A program made the position numbers and the translations under genes. A model generated the notes under the pieces. That model saw only the letters and a list, made by a program, of their open reading frames with translations, did no database searches and was not told the origin of the DNA. A DNA stretch of 64,000 bases from MFD04716-140 sp963703125. Its GTDB lineage: Bacteria > Bacteroidota > Bacteroidia > Flavobacteriales > Flavobacteriaceae. Every line of letters begins with the position of its first letter. Within the stretch, counting starts at the first letter, position 1. The stretch spans positions 3,162,001-3,226,000 of the forward strand of contig OY969790.1 in the NCBI GenBank assembly GCA_963703125.1. The letters run 5' to 3'. Of the stretch, positions 19,264 through 27,475 are shown piece after piece.

Positions 19264-20517
19264 ATGTTAAAAAACAGCAGATTATCTATTCTTTTCTTTG
19301 CTAGGAAACACGAGAATGAAAGCGATGCATTAAAGATTTATGCAGGTGTCACCATTGAATGTTAAAGGCCAGAATTCAGTTTAAATCGGGATTTAAAAGC
19401 CAATTTATGGGACAAAAACCGCAAAAGAGGCAAGGGATTTTCAAAATATGTGCTATCCCTGAACAAATATTTGGATCAGGTTTTTACAGGATTGCATGAA
19501 GCACACCGTCAACTTTTGCAGGAAGAAGATAAGACCATTACCTCCGCTGCGGTAAAGGCCAGATATCTGGGAGAAGATGAAGAGGAGGGCAAAACTTTAC
19601 TTGATTTGGTTACCTATCATAATACGACCATGCACACGTTCCTTAAAGCAGGGACTATGAAAAACTATTTTATTACAGAACGTTGTATTAAAAGATTCCT
19701 TAAGGACGATTATAATATAAAGGACATACCACTAAAAAAGTTGGATTATCGATTTATAGTCGATTATGAGCAGTATGTACGGAAGTACAAACCGGCTACT
19801 CGAACGGGTTGTACCAATAATGGAGCTATGAAGCATATGGAGCGGTTAAAAAAGATGTCAAGGTTGGCCGTGCGATTGGATTGGGTGGACAAGGACCCAT
19901 TTGTGAACTTCAAACTGAAATTTAAAAAAACGGAACGTCAGTTTTTGACGGAACGGGAACTGAAACTTATCGAGGAAACCACTTTTAAGGTGCCGAGTTA
20001 TGAGAAGATCAAAGACCTTTTTGTTTTTGCCTGCTATACAGGGCTGTCTTACATAGATGTAAAAGAATTGAAAGCTGACCATTTGGTCATTGGTCTTGAT
20101 GGTGGTGACTGGCTATATACTAAAAGGACAAAGACTGATGAGCCCTTAAAAATTCCATTGTTGCCAAAATCCAAAGAAATACTGGAGAAATATCAAGAGG
20201 ATGCCCATATCATAGCCAATGAAAGATTGTTGCCCATCTATAGCAATCATATGATCAATAGAACATTAAAGGATATTGCCGAGGCCTGTGGTATTCGTAA
20301 AAATTTGACATTTCACGTGGCACGGCACACGTTTGCGACCGCTATTACACTTTCCAACGGCGTGCCAATTGAAACTGTCTCCAAGCTTTTAGGTCATACA
20401 AAACTTTCCACTACTCAGATTTACGCTAAAGTGGTAGAAAAGAAGATTGGGGAGGATATGCAGAATTTGATTGCAACTATGAAACTAAAGAAGAGTAGTG
20501 TGGAGGAAGTCTCCTAG
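19264..20517 (+). pseudogene. tyrosine-type site-specific integrase with in-frame stop
   Basis: ATG 19264 opens a typical Bacteroidota integrase N-terminus (MLKNSRLSILFFARKHENES), but TAA at 19363-19365 interrupts it at codon 34. The same frame resumes at once (RPEFSLNRDLKANLWD) and runs to 20517. The remainder holds the SAM-like core-binding domain and catalytic domain: TGLSYIDV (serine in place of Arg I, as in IntDOT-like enzymes), HVARHTFAT (HxxR), LLGHTKLSTTQIYAKV (Tyr nucleophile). Restart at GTG 19450 would give 355 residues lacking the arm-binding domain. A single CAA-to-TAA change would explain the stop. It lies next to attL, as expected for the element's own integrase. Confidence 0.8.
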
Positions 20518-20828
20518 ATTGCACTATAAAATAAAGCGTTTTGCAAACTAAGCTTGGTTTAGGGCAAAGGATTATAATATATTTTCCGGAAATTTTTTCT
20601 AGAATACATAATCTAAAATCTATCGAATATTAATTAGCCGAACTGTGAGATGTGAAGATTTAAACTATGTGAAATTGTATTGAAACTATAGAGTTTTTTG
20701 GGTACTAGCATAACTATGGCTAACGTTTTACTTACCGACTACTGATTTAATTTCAAAGACATAATGCTAAAATTATTATTTGGAAATTCAGGGCGTTATT
20801 CAATGTGATTGATTAAAATTGCAAATTT
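20518..20828. other. AT-rich intergenic region
   Basis: 311 bp between the integrase and thyA. It is strongly AT-rich, with no open frame, clear terminator or repeat that I could support. Confidence 0.4.
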
Positions 20829-21698
20829 TTGACTCATAAGCTAGCTAGTGAGCATATTTTTTCTTTATTTGGCTTAAAGCTCGAAGAATGTAATCTGAAT
20901 ATTTTGAATCAATACGAAACACTTCTTAAACACGTCTACGAAAATGGCTCCGACAAGTCTGACCGAACAGGTACAGGCACCAGAAGTATTTTCGGTTATC
21001 AAATGAGATTCGATTTAAAGGAGGGCTTTCCATTAGTAACAACTAAGAAAGTTCATCTTAAGTCCATAATATATGAGTTGTTATGGTTCTTAAGAGGCGA
21101 TACAAATATTAAATTCTTAAAGGACAACGGCGTTAGTATTTGGGATGAATGGGCAGATGAGAATGGCGAATTAGGTAGTATTTATGGTTACCAATGGCGA
21201 TCATGGCCAGCCCCAGATGGTAGACATATTGATCAAATATCTAATATTATAAGTACAATAAAAAAAAATCCCGATTCTAGAAGGATATTAGTAAGTGCAT
21301 GGAATGTAGCGGAAATTGATAGAATGGCATTACCTCCATGCCATACTCTTTTTCAATTTTATGTTTTGGATGGTAAATTATCTTGCCAATTGTATCAAAG
21401 AAGTGCTGATTTGTTTTTAGGAGTGCCATTTAATATCGCTTCATTTGCACTTTTGACAATGATGATTGCTCAAATTTGTAATCTTGAGTGTGGGGAATTT
21501 ATACACACTTTTGGCGATGCCCATATTTATAATAATCATTTTGAGAAAGTTAAATTGCAACTTAGTCGTATTCCAAGGCCCTATCCCGAAATGAGAATTG
21601 ACTCTAATGTTAATTCTATTTTTGAATTTAAGTATAACAATTTCGAACTAGTTGGTTATAATCCTTATCCAGCAATTAAAGCACCAATTGCCATATAA
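20829..21698 (+). CDS. thyA: thymidylate synthase
   Basis: 289 residues from TTG 20829; no ATG lies before the conserved core, and a later TTG (about 20907, giving LNQYETLL) would match the usual ~264-residue family length better. Core motifs are intact: DRTGTGT, WDEWADENGELGSIYGYQWR, RRILVSAWNVAEI, catalytic PPCH, and VPFNIASFALL with the asparagine that selects dUMP (dCMP hydroxymethylases have Asp there). It makes dTMP from dUMP with methylene-THF. Its place on an island, upstream of a DNA methyltransferase operon, is odd: it may be a phage-derived or back-up copy, or part of a nucleotide-based conflict system. Confidence 0.93.
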   Translation: MTHKLASEHIFSLFGLKLEECNLNILNQYETLLKHVYENGSDKSDRTGTGTRSIFGYQMRFDLKEGFPLVTTKKVHLKSIIYELLWFLRGDTNIKFLKDNGVSIWDEWADENGELGSIYGYQWRSWPAPDGRHIDQISNIISTIKKNPDSRRILVSAWNVAEIDRMALPPCHTLFQFYVLDGKLSCQLYQRSADLFLGVPFNIASFALLTMMIAQICNLECGEFIHTFGDAHIYNNHFEKVKLQLSRIPRPYPEMRIDSNVNSIFEFKYNNFELVGYNPYPAIKAPIAI

Positions 21699-21760
21699 TG
21701 AAGTTCTATATATTATTTTATGAATAACAAATTTAAATAATACAACTAATACTAAAATTT

Positions 21761-21904
21761 TTGAAATTACCAAGAGCAGGACTAACCCAAAATCTGGGAG
21801 AAATATACATAGTAGCCTCCAAGCCCACTAACATCCTAAATCCTCGTAGGTTTTTGAAAGTCTTTTATAAAGATGAAGGATTGAAAATTGATTCTGTTTG
21901 CTGA
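21761..21904 (+). CDS. small ORF coupled to the methyltransferase
   Basis: A 47-codon frame (TTG 21761; the frame is open from 21737) ends in TGA at 21902-21904, which overlaps the methyltransferase ATG by one base (TGATG). The product would be basic (LPRAGLTQNLGEIYIVASKP ... RRFLKVFYKDEG) with no recognised domain. The stop-start overlap suggests translational coupling, but the start codon is weak, so it could be a leader peptide or a gene remnant. Confidence 0.35.
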   Translation: MKLPRAGLTQNLGEIYIVASKPTNILNPRRFLKVFYKDEGLKIDSVC

Positions 21905-23106
21905 TGTCCAATTCACTTACATACTTAGGTTTATATTCAGGATGTGGTGGAAGTGATTCAGGTTTTACCAAAAATGGATTTCAATCGCTAGGTGCAATTG
22001 ATATTAATAGTCATGCCCTGACTGTACACAAGAGAAACCTCCCTGGCCCAGTTTTTAATGCAGATTTGAAGACTTGTAGTGTTTTTGAACTTATTGGAAA
22101 GGATAAAGTTGATATAATATTCTCCGGGGCACCATGTCAAGGATTTTCAACTGCTGGAATGAGAAATGTTGATGACCCAAGGAATTCTCTTTTACTTAAA
22201 GGGGGGGAAATCGCTCTTGAAATGAATACTAAAGTATTTATTTCTGAAAATGTAATGGGATCAGTTGCTGGAAAGCATAAAAAGTATTGGGATGAACTAG
22301 AAAATCGCTTTCGGGGGCAGGAATACAAAACTCAGTTTGTTAAAGTTAACTGCTTAGATATCGGTATGGCTCAGATGCGCAAAAGAATTTTGTTCTTCGC
22401 TTGGAAGGGTGGTGTTGACCAAATACAGTGGCCGAAAAAGGTTGGTTCCAAAACTTTGAGGAATGTGCTGAAAAACGTTGAAAATTGTAGTTTAAACAAT
22501 GATGGTATTTACCTAAATAAAACAGACCAGAAATTTGCAATTGCAAACCAAATTGGCCCAAATCAAAAACTTTGTAACGTTCGAGGAGGGGGACGTGCTG
22601 TTCCAACTTGGGAAATACCAAGTGTTTATGGGGATGTTTTGCAAGTAGAGAAAGAAGTTCTTGTTTCCATGAGAAATCTACGGAGGAAGTTGAGGGTGCG
22701 GGATTTTGGAGATGCGGATCCAGTACATATTAATTCATTGATTTCACAACATGGTAAACATGTTGTGAAAATAGTTGACGGACTTATTGAAAAGGGATTT
22801 GTGCGGAACAAAGGTGAAAACATTTATGATTTGACTATGACTTTCAATGGGAAGTTCAGGAGATTGTCTTGGGATAAACCCACCCCAACCGTTGATACTC
22901 GCTTTGGTAATCCAATCTTCTTTCTCCATCCAGATGAAAATAGGGGATTTACTGTCCGTGAAGCAGCACGGATACAGGGTTTTGATGATGATTTCATCTT
23001 TGAAGGTAGTATTGGAGAACAATTCAAGATGATTGGTAACGCTGTTCCTCCACCCTTGTCCGAAATAATAGCTACAATTGCAAAAAAGCAACTTATTTGT
23101 AAATAA
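21904..23106 (+). CDS. DNA (cytosine-5-)-methyltransferase
   Basis: 400 residues from ATG 21904. All main m5C motifs are in order: I (LGLYSGCGGSDSGF), IV with catalytic cysteine (SGAPCQGFS), VI (SENV), VIII (QMRKR), and IX/X (REAARIQGFDDDF ... MIGNAVPPPL). The target-recognition region between VIII and IX is about 170 residues. The site is not predictable. No restriction endonuclease is recognised next to it; instead the gene is followed with no gap by three genes of the PRTase/ORC set, which suggests that methylation marks self DNA for that set. TGATG overlap with a small ORF upstream. Confidence 0.93.
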   Translation: MSNSLTYLGLYSGCGGSDSGFTKNGFQSLGAIDINSHALTVHKRNLPGPVFNADLKTCSVFELIGKDKVDIIFSGAPCQGFSTAGMRNVDDPRNSLLLKGGEIALEMNTKVFISENVMGSVAGKHKKYWDELENRFRGQEYKTQFVKVNCLDIGMAQMRKRILFFAWKGGVDQIQWPKKVGSKTLRNVLKNVENCSLNNDGIYLNKTDQKFAIANQIGPNQKLCNVRGGGRAVPTWEIPSVYGDVLQVEKEVLVSMRNLRRKLRVRDFGDADPVHINSLISQHGKHVVKIVDGLIEKGFVRNKGENIYDLTMTFNGKFRRLSWDKPTPTVDTRFGNPIFFLHPDENRGFTVREAARIQGFDDDFIFEGSIGEQFKMIGNAVPPPLSEIIATIAKKQLICK

Positions 23107-24099
23107 ATGAACAATCAAATAGAAAAATGGGTTGACGAATGGGCCATAGAAGACAGTGATGATGGTTATAGAAAAATAAACGGTCAAATAAACTTTCTAT
23201 CTGATGCACTATTCCATGACTACCAACCAACTCAAGCTTCAGCCCCTGATTTCTTCACTAGATTGGAAGATTGGTTGAGAAATGTCGTTGATAAGAAGGA
23301 CAAAAAAAATCTATTCAAATTATTACCGCATCTTTTTTATATGGGCTCAAAAGAGTTTAATAGCCTTTATAGAATGGCTTATAATGAAATAATTGCAAGA
23401 TGGATTATAGATGTTGACAACATTAGTTTGACCGATTTCACAGCAGCTAAGACAGACTTGGATAATGCACTATTAAATACTTGGATTTGTCCTATCACGG
23501 ATAGCATGAATATCAATTCATTCTACCACATTAACAATGTGCCAGGAGAAGTGGATTATAGACCTCAATGGTATAATTCAAATCAACCATGGAATACAAT
23601 ATCGGACGGATTAGTGAATTATATAAATAATAACGGAGTAAACAAACTTGTCCTAATGGAGGACTTTGTTGGATCTGGTAGTCAGGTAGAACAAACTATA
23701 GTTCATGCTATAAATTTAGGTCTTAGCATCCCTATATTGTTTATTCCTTTAGTTATCTGCCCAGACGGTGTTGGACGATTTAACAACCTTCAAGCAGCAC
23801 ATGCTGAATTAACGTATAAATCAACGTTAGAACTTTCTGACAATTGCTTTGTATTACCAGCTGTTAGAACAGGAGAGGATAACCATTTCCCTAACGTAAG
23901 AGAACTCGTTGACCGAGTTTATAATTTGACCAGTTGTGGAATTGCTGCTGGTTCTGTTAAACCATATTCACCTTTTGGCTTTAGGCAAACGGGAGGCTTG
24001 GTAGTCATGCATTCGAATACACCTGATAACTCTTTGCCAGTTATACACCATGAATCGAATTCTTGGTCACCTATTTTTAAAAGACACTCAAGGAATTAA
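23107..24099 (+). CDS. phosphoribosyltransferase-like protein of a conflict-type operon
   Basis: 330 residues, starting directly after the methyltransferase stop (TAA-ATG). A hydrophobic strand followed by MEDFVGSGSQ matches the PRPP-binding loop of the PRTase fold (hhhhDDxxxTGxT, here ED and SGS). The N-terminal ~130 residues are helical with no known motif. PRTase-fold proteins linked to predicted immune operons have been described in genome surveys; whether this one binds PRPP or only a nucleotide signal is unknown. Tight spacing to both neighbours says it works with the methyltransferase and the ATPase. Confidence 0.6.
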   Translation: MNNQIEKWVDEWAIEDSDDGYRKINGQINFLSDALFHDYQPTQASAPDFFTRLEDWLRNVVDKKDKKNLFKLLPHLFYMGSKEFNSLYRMAYNEIIARWIIDVDNISLTDFTAAKTDLDNALLNTWICPITDSMNINSFYHINNVPGEVDYRPQWYNSNQPWNTISDGLVNYINNNGVNKLVLMEDFVGSGSQVEQTIVHAINLGLSIPILFIPLVICPDGVGRFNNLQAAHAELTYKSTLELSDNCFVLPAVRTGEDNHFPNVRELVDRVYNLTSCGIAAGSVKPYSPFGFRQTGGLVVMHSNTPDNSLPVIHHESNSWSPIFKRHSRN

Positions 24100-24100
24100 T

Positions 24101-25444
24101 ATGGAAAGAAGAATAAATCCATTTCACGAATTATATGTCACGGAATCAATAAGCTCCGACAAATTTGTTCATCTATTCAGTCCATTCCTTATTGAAAAAG
24201 CATTAGCTATTTTTCAACCAGGTCATGTTGTTCTTAAGGGATTGCCAGGGGCAGGTAAGAGTATGTTACTTAGTCTACTCAAACCCTCAATCAGGAAAGC
24301 TTATGCAGAAAAGGACATAGAATTTCCTGTTCCTGATGAGTTCAACAAGTTTATAGGAGCTGGAATAAACTTAAAGAGAAGCGGTGTCAGTGATTTTGGG
24401 CAACGACCGTTGAACTCCAAAGACGGTTACAATCATTCACCTTTTTATTTTGCCGATTATCTAAATTACTGGATAGTATTGGACATACTTGAATCAATTA
24501 TAAAACTTAGTGAACCTGAACTTGGTTTAAATGAGAAGCTTGGTATTAACTGTGATGAAAAACTTTTGGATGAATTCGCAAAAAAACTTGGAAAAAACAT
24601 TTGCTGGAACGGATACCTGGAAGAAGTGCATAGTTTTGAAGATTTAAAGAAGAGTCTTGTGGGGCGAATTAGTTTGTATAGAAATTTTCTTAATTACAAC
24701 ATTGATGAAATTCCAGAAGAAGTTCAGTCTACCAAAACGAGTATTGGAGTCCCTATTGCCTTGTGTGCTAACTACCTTCGGGAGGTAGGAATAATTCGAG
24801 ATGGAACAGAAATTTATGTAAGGATTGATCAGTACGAGGAACTGGCTTGGTTAGAGCAACCAATAGAAAGCCAAAAACAAGGGGAGCTATACCAGCAATT
24901 AATCCATAAACTTCTTGGTATGCGAGATAATTCTGTGTCATATAAACTTGGCACACGACATTTCGCATGGAAAGATGATGCCAAAATGTTTGGCACATTT
25001 GCCAGGTTGGAAAAAAGACGAAACTATATTGAGGTAGGTATTGACTCAGTTTTAAAGAGAAAAGAAAATAGGCGTACATGGATTTTTCCGGATTTTGCCG
25101 AAGACATTTTAAAAAGACGGATGGAAATGTCTAATTTGACCTGTCAAAGAAAGCAGAAAAAGGTAATTGATTCCATATTCGGAAATAGTGTAAAACCTGT
25201 AATTAAGGCTCATGACTATTTAAAAAGTAATAAATTAAAAGCACTAAAACTTGAATCCGATTGGCCTAAACAGTGGTGTGATTTTCTAAAAAACCTGGCG
25301 GAGGAAGACCCATTTTCTGCCAAACTGGGCGAATCGTGGGTACGTCAAAAAGGTAAATCGAAGCAAAATTTAGTTAATTATCCACCAACCTCAAAGCCAT
25401 ATCCATGGGAAGCGAAACAATGGTGGAAAAAAGAGAGAATCTGA
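24101..25444 (+). CDS. ORC/CDC6-like AAA+ ATPase, N-terminal part
   Basis: 447 residues from ATG 24101, one base after the previous stop. Walker A is KGLPGAGKSMLLSLL (about residues 44-58); a Walker B-like strand is IYVRIDQYEELAWLE. The layout fits ORC-CDC6-type/STAND-like P-loop ATPases, which can act as DNA- or threat-sensing switches. The frame ends at TGA 25442-25444, but the protein seems to continue in the +1 frame after the AAAAAA run at 25427-25432 (WWKK then RESEQALLQIASRN). So this is either a gene broken by one extra A or an assembly error. With the next entry the full protein would be about 675 residues. Confidence 0.7.
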   Translation: MERRINPFHELYVTESISSDKFVHLFSPFLIEKALAIFQPGHVVLKGLPGAGKSMLLSLLKPSIRKAYAEKDIEFPVPDEFNKFIGAGINLKRSGVSDFGQRPLNSKDGYNHSPFYFADYLNYWIVLDILESIIKLSEPELGLNEKLGINCDEKLLDEFAKKLGKNICWNGYLEEVHSFEDLKKSLVGRISLYRNFLNYNIDEIPEEVQSTKTSIGVPIALCANYLREVGIIRDGTEIYVRIDQYEELAWLEQPIESQKQGELYQQLIHKLLGMRDNSVSYKLGTRHFAWKDDAKMFGTFARLEKRRNYIEVGIDSVLKRKENRRTWIFPDFAEDILKRRMEMSNLTCQRKQKKVIDSIFGNSVKPVIKAHDYLKSNKLKALKLESDWPKQWCDFLKNLAEEDPFSAKLGESWVRQKGKSKQNLVNYPPTSKPYPWEAKQWWKKERI

Positions 25445-26123
25445 ACAGGCTTTACTTCAAATTGCTTCAAGAAATAGGCAGCAAATCAAGTGGTATGGGA
25501 AAGATGATATACTGTCCTTGAGTGGAGGAAATATATTGGCATTTTTAAGCATTTGCAGGCATATATGGGATGTGTGGATTCGTGACTCCAAAAAGGAGGG
25601 GGATCCAAGCATTTTAAAAAAAATTGACAAGCAAATACAATCTATTGGGATAGTTGAGGCTAGCTCATCTTGGTACGAAAACCTTTCCTCAGAAAAGGGA
25701 GGAAAGGAAAGAAAGCTATTTATTCACTTTCTTGGTTCATTTTTTTATAAATCGCTTGTTGAGGATAATGCAATGTCTAATCCTGGACACAATGGATTTT
25801 CACTTAGTATTGAGGATATTGAAAAGAACGAAGACGTCAAATTTTTTTTAAATGAAGCTACCGATTATGGTGATTTATATGATGCTGAACACACTTCTAA
25901 ACTTTCTGATAAACGCAAAAGGCGTAAATGGTATGTAAATCCAATTCTATCGCCACATTTTCGAATTCCTTCGGTACACACAAAAGAGCCAATGTATGTC
26001 ACCTGCATACGAGTACGACAATGGATTGAAGAGTCCACAAATGCGGTAGGAGCTCAATCAAACTCATATAAGGATGAGAAGGATAAAGATTCTTTAGATG
26101 GCCAAATAACCTTAGATTTATGA
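25434..26123 (+). CDS. ORC/CDC6-like ATPase, C-terminal part in shifted frame
   Basis: The frame is open from 25374 and reads as a natural continuation of the ATPase from about 25431 (RESEQALLQIASRNRQ, then ILSLSGGNILAFLSICRHIW). The LSGGN-FLSICR segment resembles the lid/winged-helix part of STAND/ORC ATPases. The rest is charged and helical, with RKRRKWYVNPILSPHFRIP near the end. If translated alone it could start only at TTG 25518. It ends three bases before the next gene's ATG. I regard it as one gene with the preceding entry. Confidence 0.6.
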   Translation, partial: RESEQALLQIASRNRQQIKWYGKDDILSLSGGNILAFLSICRHIWDVWIRDSKKEGDPSILKKIDKQIQSIGIVEASSSWYENLSSEKGGKERKLFIHFLGSFFYKSLVEDNAMSNPGHNGFSLSIEDIEKNEDVKFFLNEATDYGDLYDAEHTSKLSDKRKRRKWYVNPILSPHFRIPSVHTKEPMYVTCIRVRQWIEESTNAVGAQSNSYKDEKDKDSLDGQITLDL

Positions 26124-26126
26124 TAG

Positions 26127-27119
26127 ATGTTAGGTAGGGACTTCAGACCTTGGGGAGAGCTTAATTGGCTATTATCTAAATCTTTTATAAGGGATTGGAA
26201 TGCTGTTGGATGTATTTCTTTTGAAGATAGAATGCATGGGTTAAGAACAAACATTGCCGCTGAATATAGGATAAATAACAATATCTATTACGATATCCAA
26301 CCACCAAGCAATTCTTTAATTACGGCTCATAGTTCTCGCCTCATGGATAATCGGAATCGATTAATTGCATCTGGCGTTTTGCTAGGTGATTTAATAACAC
26401 TTTCACTTTTATGTAGCGTTGACGACTTTCTTTCTCCGCTTAAGACATATATTCGTAGATGTAATGGAAATATAATTTTGGATATTTCTTGTTTCCCGAA
26501 AAGATTTTTTTTTCCAATATTGAAAGCGTTAATTAAATCTTCGGATGTCACTAATCTGTTAGTAGTATATACCAAACCTTCGAGTTATACAAAAGGAGAG
26601 CTTTCCGGCAATCCTGAAGAATGGAGTCATATTCCGGGAGGATTTATGTCATCTAAATTCCCAGAACCTGAAGCGGATCTTGCAATAATAGGAGTTGGAT
26701 TTATGCCTTTGGGTTTACCTAAATTATTAACGGGAAACTATCAAGATGCCCGAGTGAAGTTGTTTTTTCCGCATCCACCAGGTCCACCGAATTACCAGCG
26801 GAATTGGGAATTTGTTAGAAGAATAAAGGATTCATATCCGGCTCTACAATTGAATGATATGAATAGAGTTCATGCACTAGATACTTCGGATGCTTTTGCG
26901 CAACTAGTGGTTATGACAAATAATGGTCTGCGTAATTCAATTTTGGCCCCATACGGCCCCAAACCAATATCATTGGCAATGGCATTATTTGCAATCGATC
27001 AAGGTGTACCTGTTTATTATACTCAACCGAATTATTATTCTCCAGAGTACTCGACCGGCAGTAGAGAGACCTATGCCTATTGGATTGTAAATAATGGAAT
27101 CAACCATTATCAATTATAA
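26127..27119 (+). CDS. 330-aa Rossmann-like protein, last gene of the operon
   Basis: 330 residues, ATG three bases after the preceding stop. There is no named family that I can assign with certainty. Visible features: NIILDISCFPKRFFFPIL and NLLVVYTKPSSY (alternating strand-helix), ADLAIIGVGFMPLG, FPHPPGPPNYQRNWEF, and a C-terminal LAPYGPKPISLAMALFA followed by VPVYYTQPNYYSPEYS. The last block looks in style like the GTK / nucleotide-contact and final-strand region of CARF-type sensor folds; that is inference. No catalytic nuclease motif is seen. It may be a ligand sensor or an effector of the methyltransferase/PRTase/ATPase set. Confidence 0.5.
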   Translation: MLGRDFRPWGELNWLLSKSFIRDWNAVGCISFEDRMHGLRTNIAAEYRINNNIYYDIQPPSNSLITAHSSRLMDNRNRLIASGVLLGDLITLSLLCSVDDFLSPLKTYIRRCNGNIILDISCFPKRFFFPILKALIKSSDVTNLLVVYTKPSSYTKGELSGNPEEWSHIPGGFMSSKFPEPEADLAIIGVGFMPLGLPKLLTGNYQDARVKLFFPHPPGPPNYQRNWEFVRRIKDSYPALQLNDMNRVHALDTSDAFAQLVVMTNNGLRNSILAPYGPKPISLAMALFAIDQGVPVYYTQPNYYSPEYSTGSRETYAYWIVNNGINHYQL

Positions 27120-27475
27120 AGTAAGTTGGCTAGAAGAAAATATGTTCCAGCCATAGAGTAAACTAGCGGCTTGACAAAAAAGCCATTACCTTGGATTCAT
27201 TATAGGCATATGCCCATGCGGAAGTCGAAAAATCCTTCCATTCCAATCCTCCTCACGCGGACACGCTCCGCCGGTTCGCTATGGAAGGCTTTCCGTTCCG
27301 GTTTTTCCGACTCCCTTGGAGCCGCGCAAAAGAACAAGCGTCGAAGGGCCGCTTGACCTTTCTTCCCCTACGCATTAAAATCTGACATACATCTGTCCAA
27401 TTTATAATCCGTAACATCGAAAAAGCAAAAGTGTATTAATTCTTTTAACTATCTTGAAATCAAGCATTAGGTAAA
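27120..27475. other. non-coding gap with a GC-rich structured block (27217-27350)
   Basis: The block is far richer in GC than its surroundings. GGAAGTCGAAAAA and CCTTCCA (27220-27240) are mirrored by TGGAAGG and TTTTTCCGACTCC (27283-27314), enclosing a small hairpin (GCGGA-CACGC-TCCGC, 27257-27271). A further AAGCG/CGCTT pair lies at 27336-27355. It could be a structured RNA or a replication/transfer origin of the island. A 61-codon frame across it looks spurious. Confidence 0.45.

Noticed and set aside
20829..21698. thyA as a dCMP/dUMP hydroxymethylase making modified bases for the methyltransferase
   Set aside because: The base-selecting residue in VPFNIAS is Asn, as in true thymidylate synthases; hydroxymethylase of the T4 type has Asp.
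25427..25433. AAAAAAG as a programmed -1 frameshift site (dnaX or IS type)
   Set aside because: The continuation is in the +1 (or -2) frame, not the -1 frame that such a heptamer would give.
21898..27119. Classical type II restriction-modification system
   Set aside because: No PD-(D/E)xK, HNH or PLD nuclease motif was seen in the genes next to the methyltransferase.
27171..27356. 61-codon frame in the GC-rich block
   Set aside because: It runs through the inverted repeats, is rich in R/K/S from a structured sequence, and has no domain or start signal. It is more likely non-coding.
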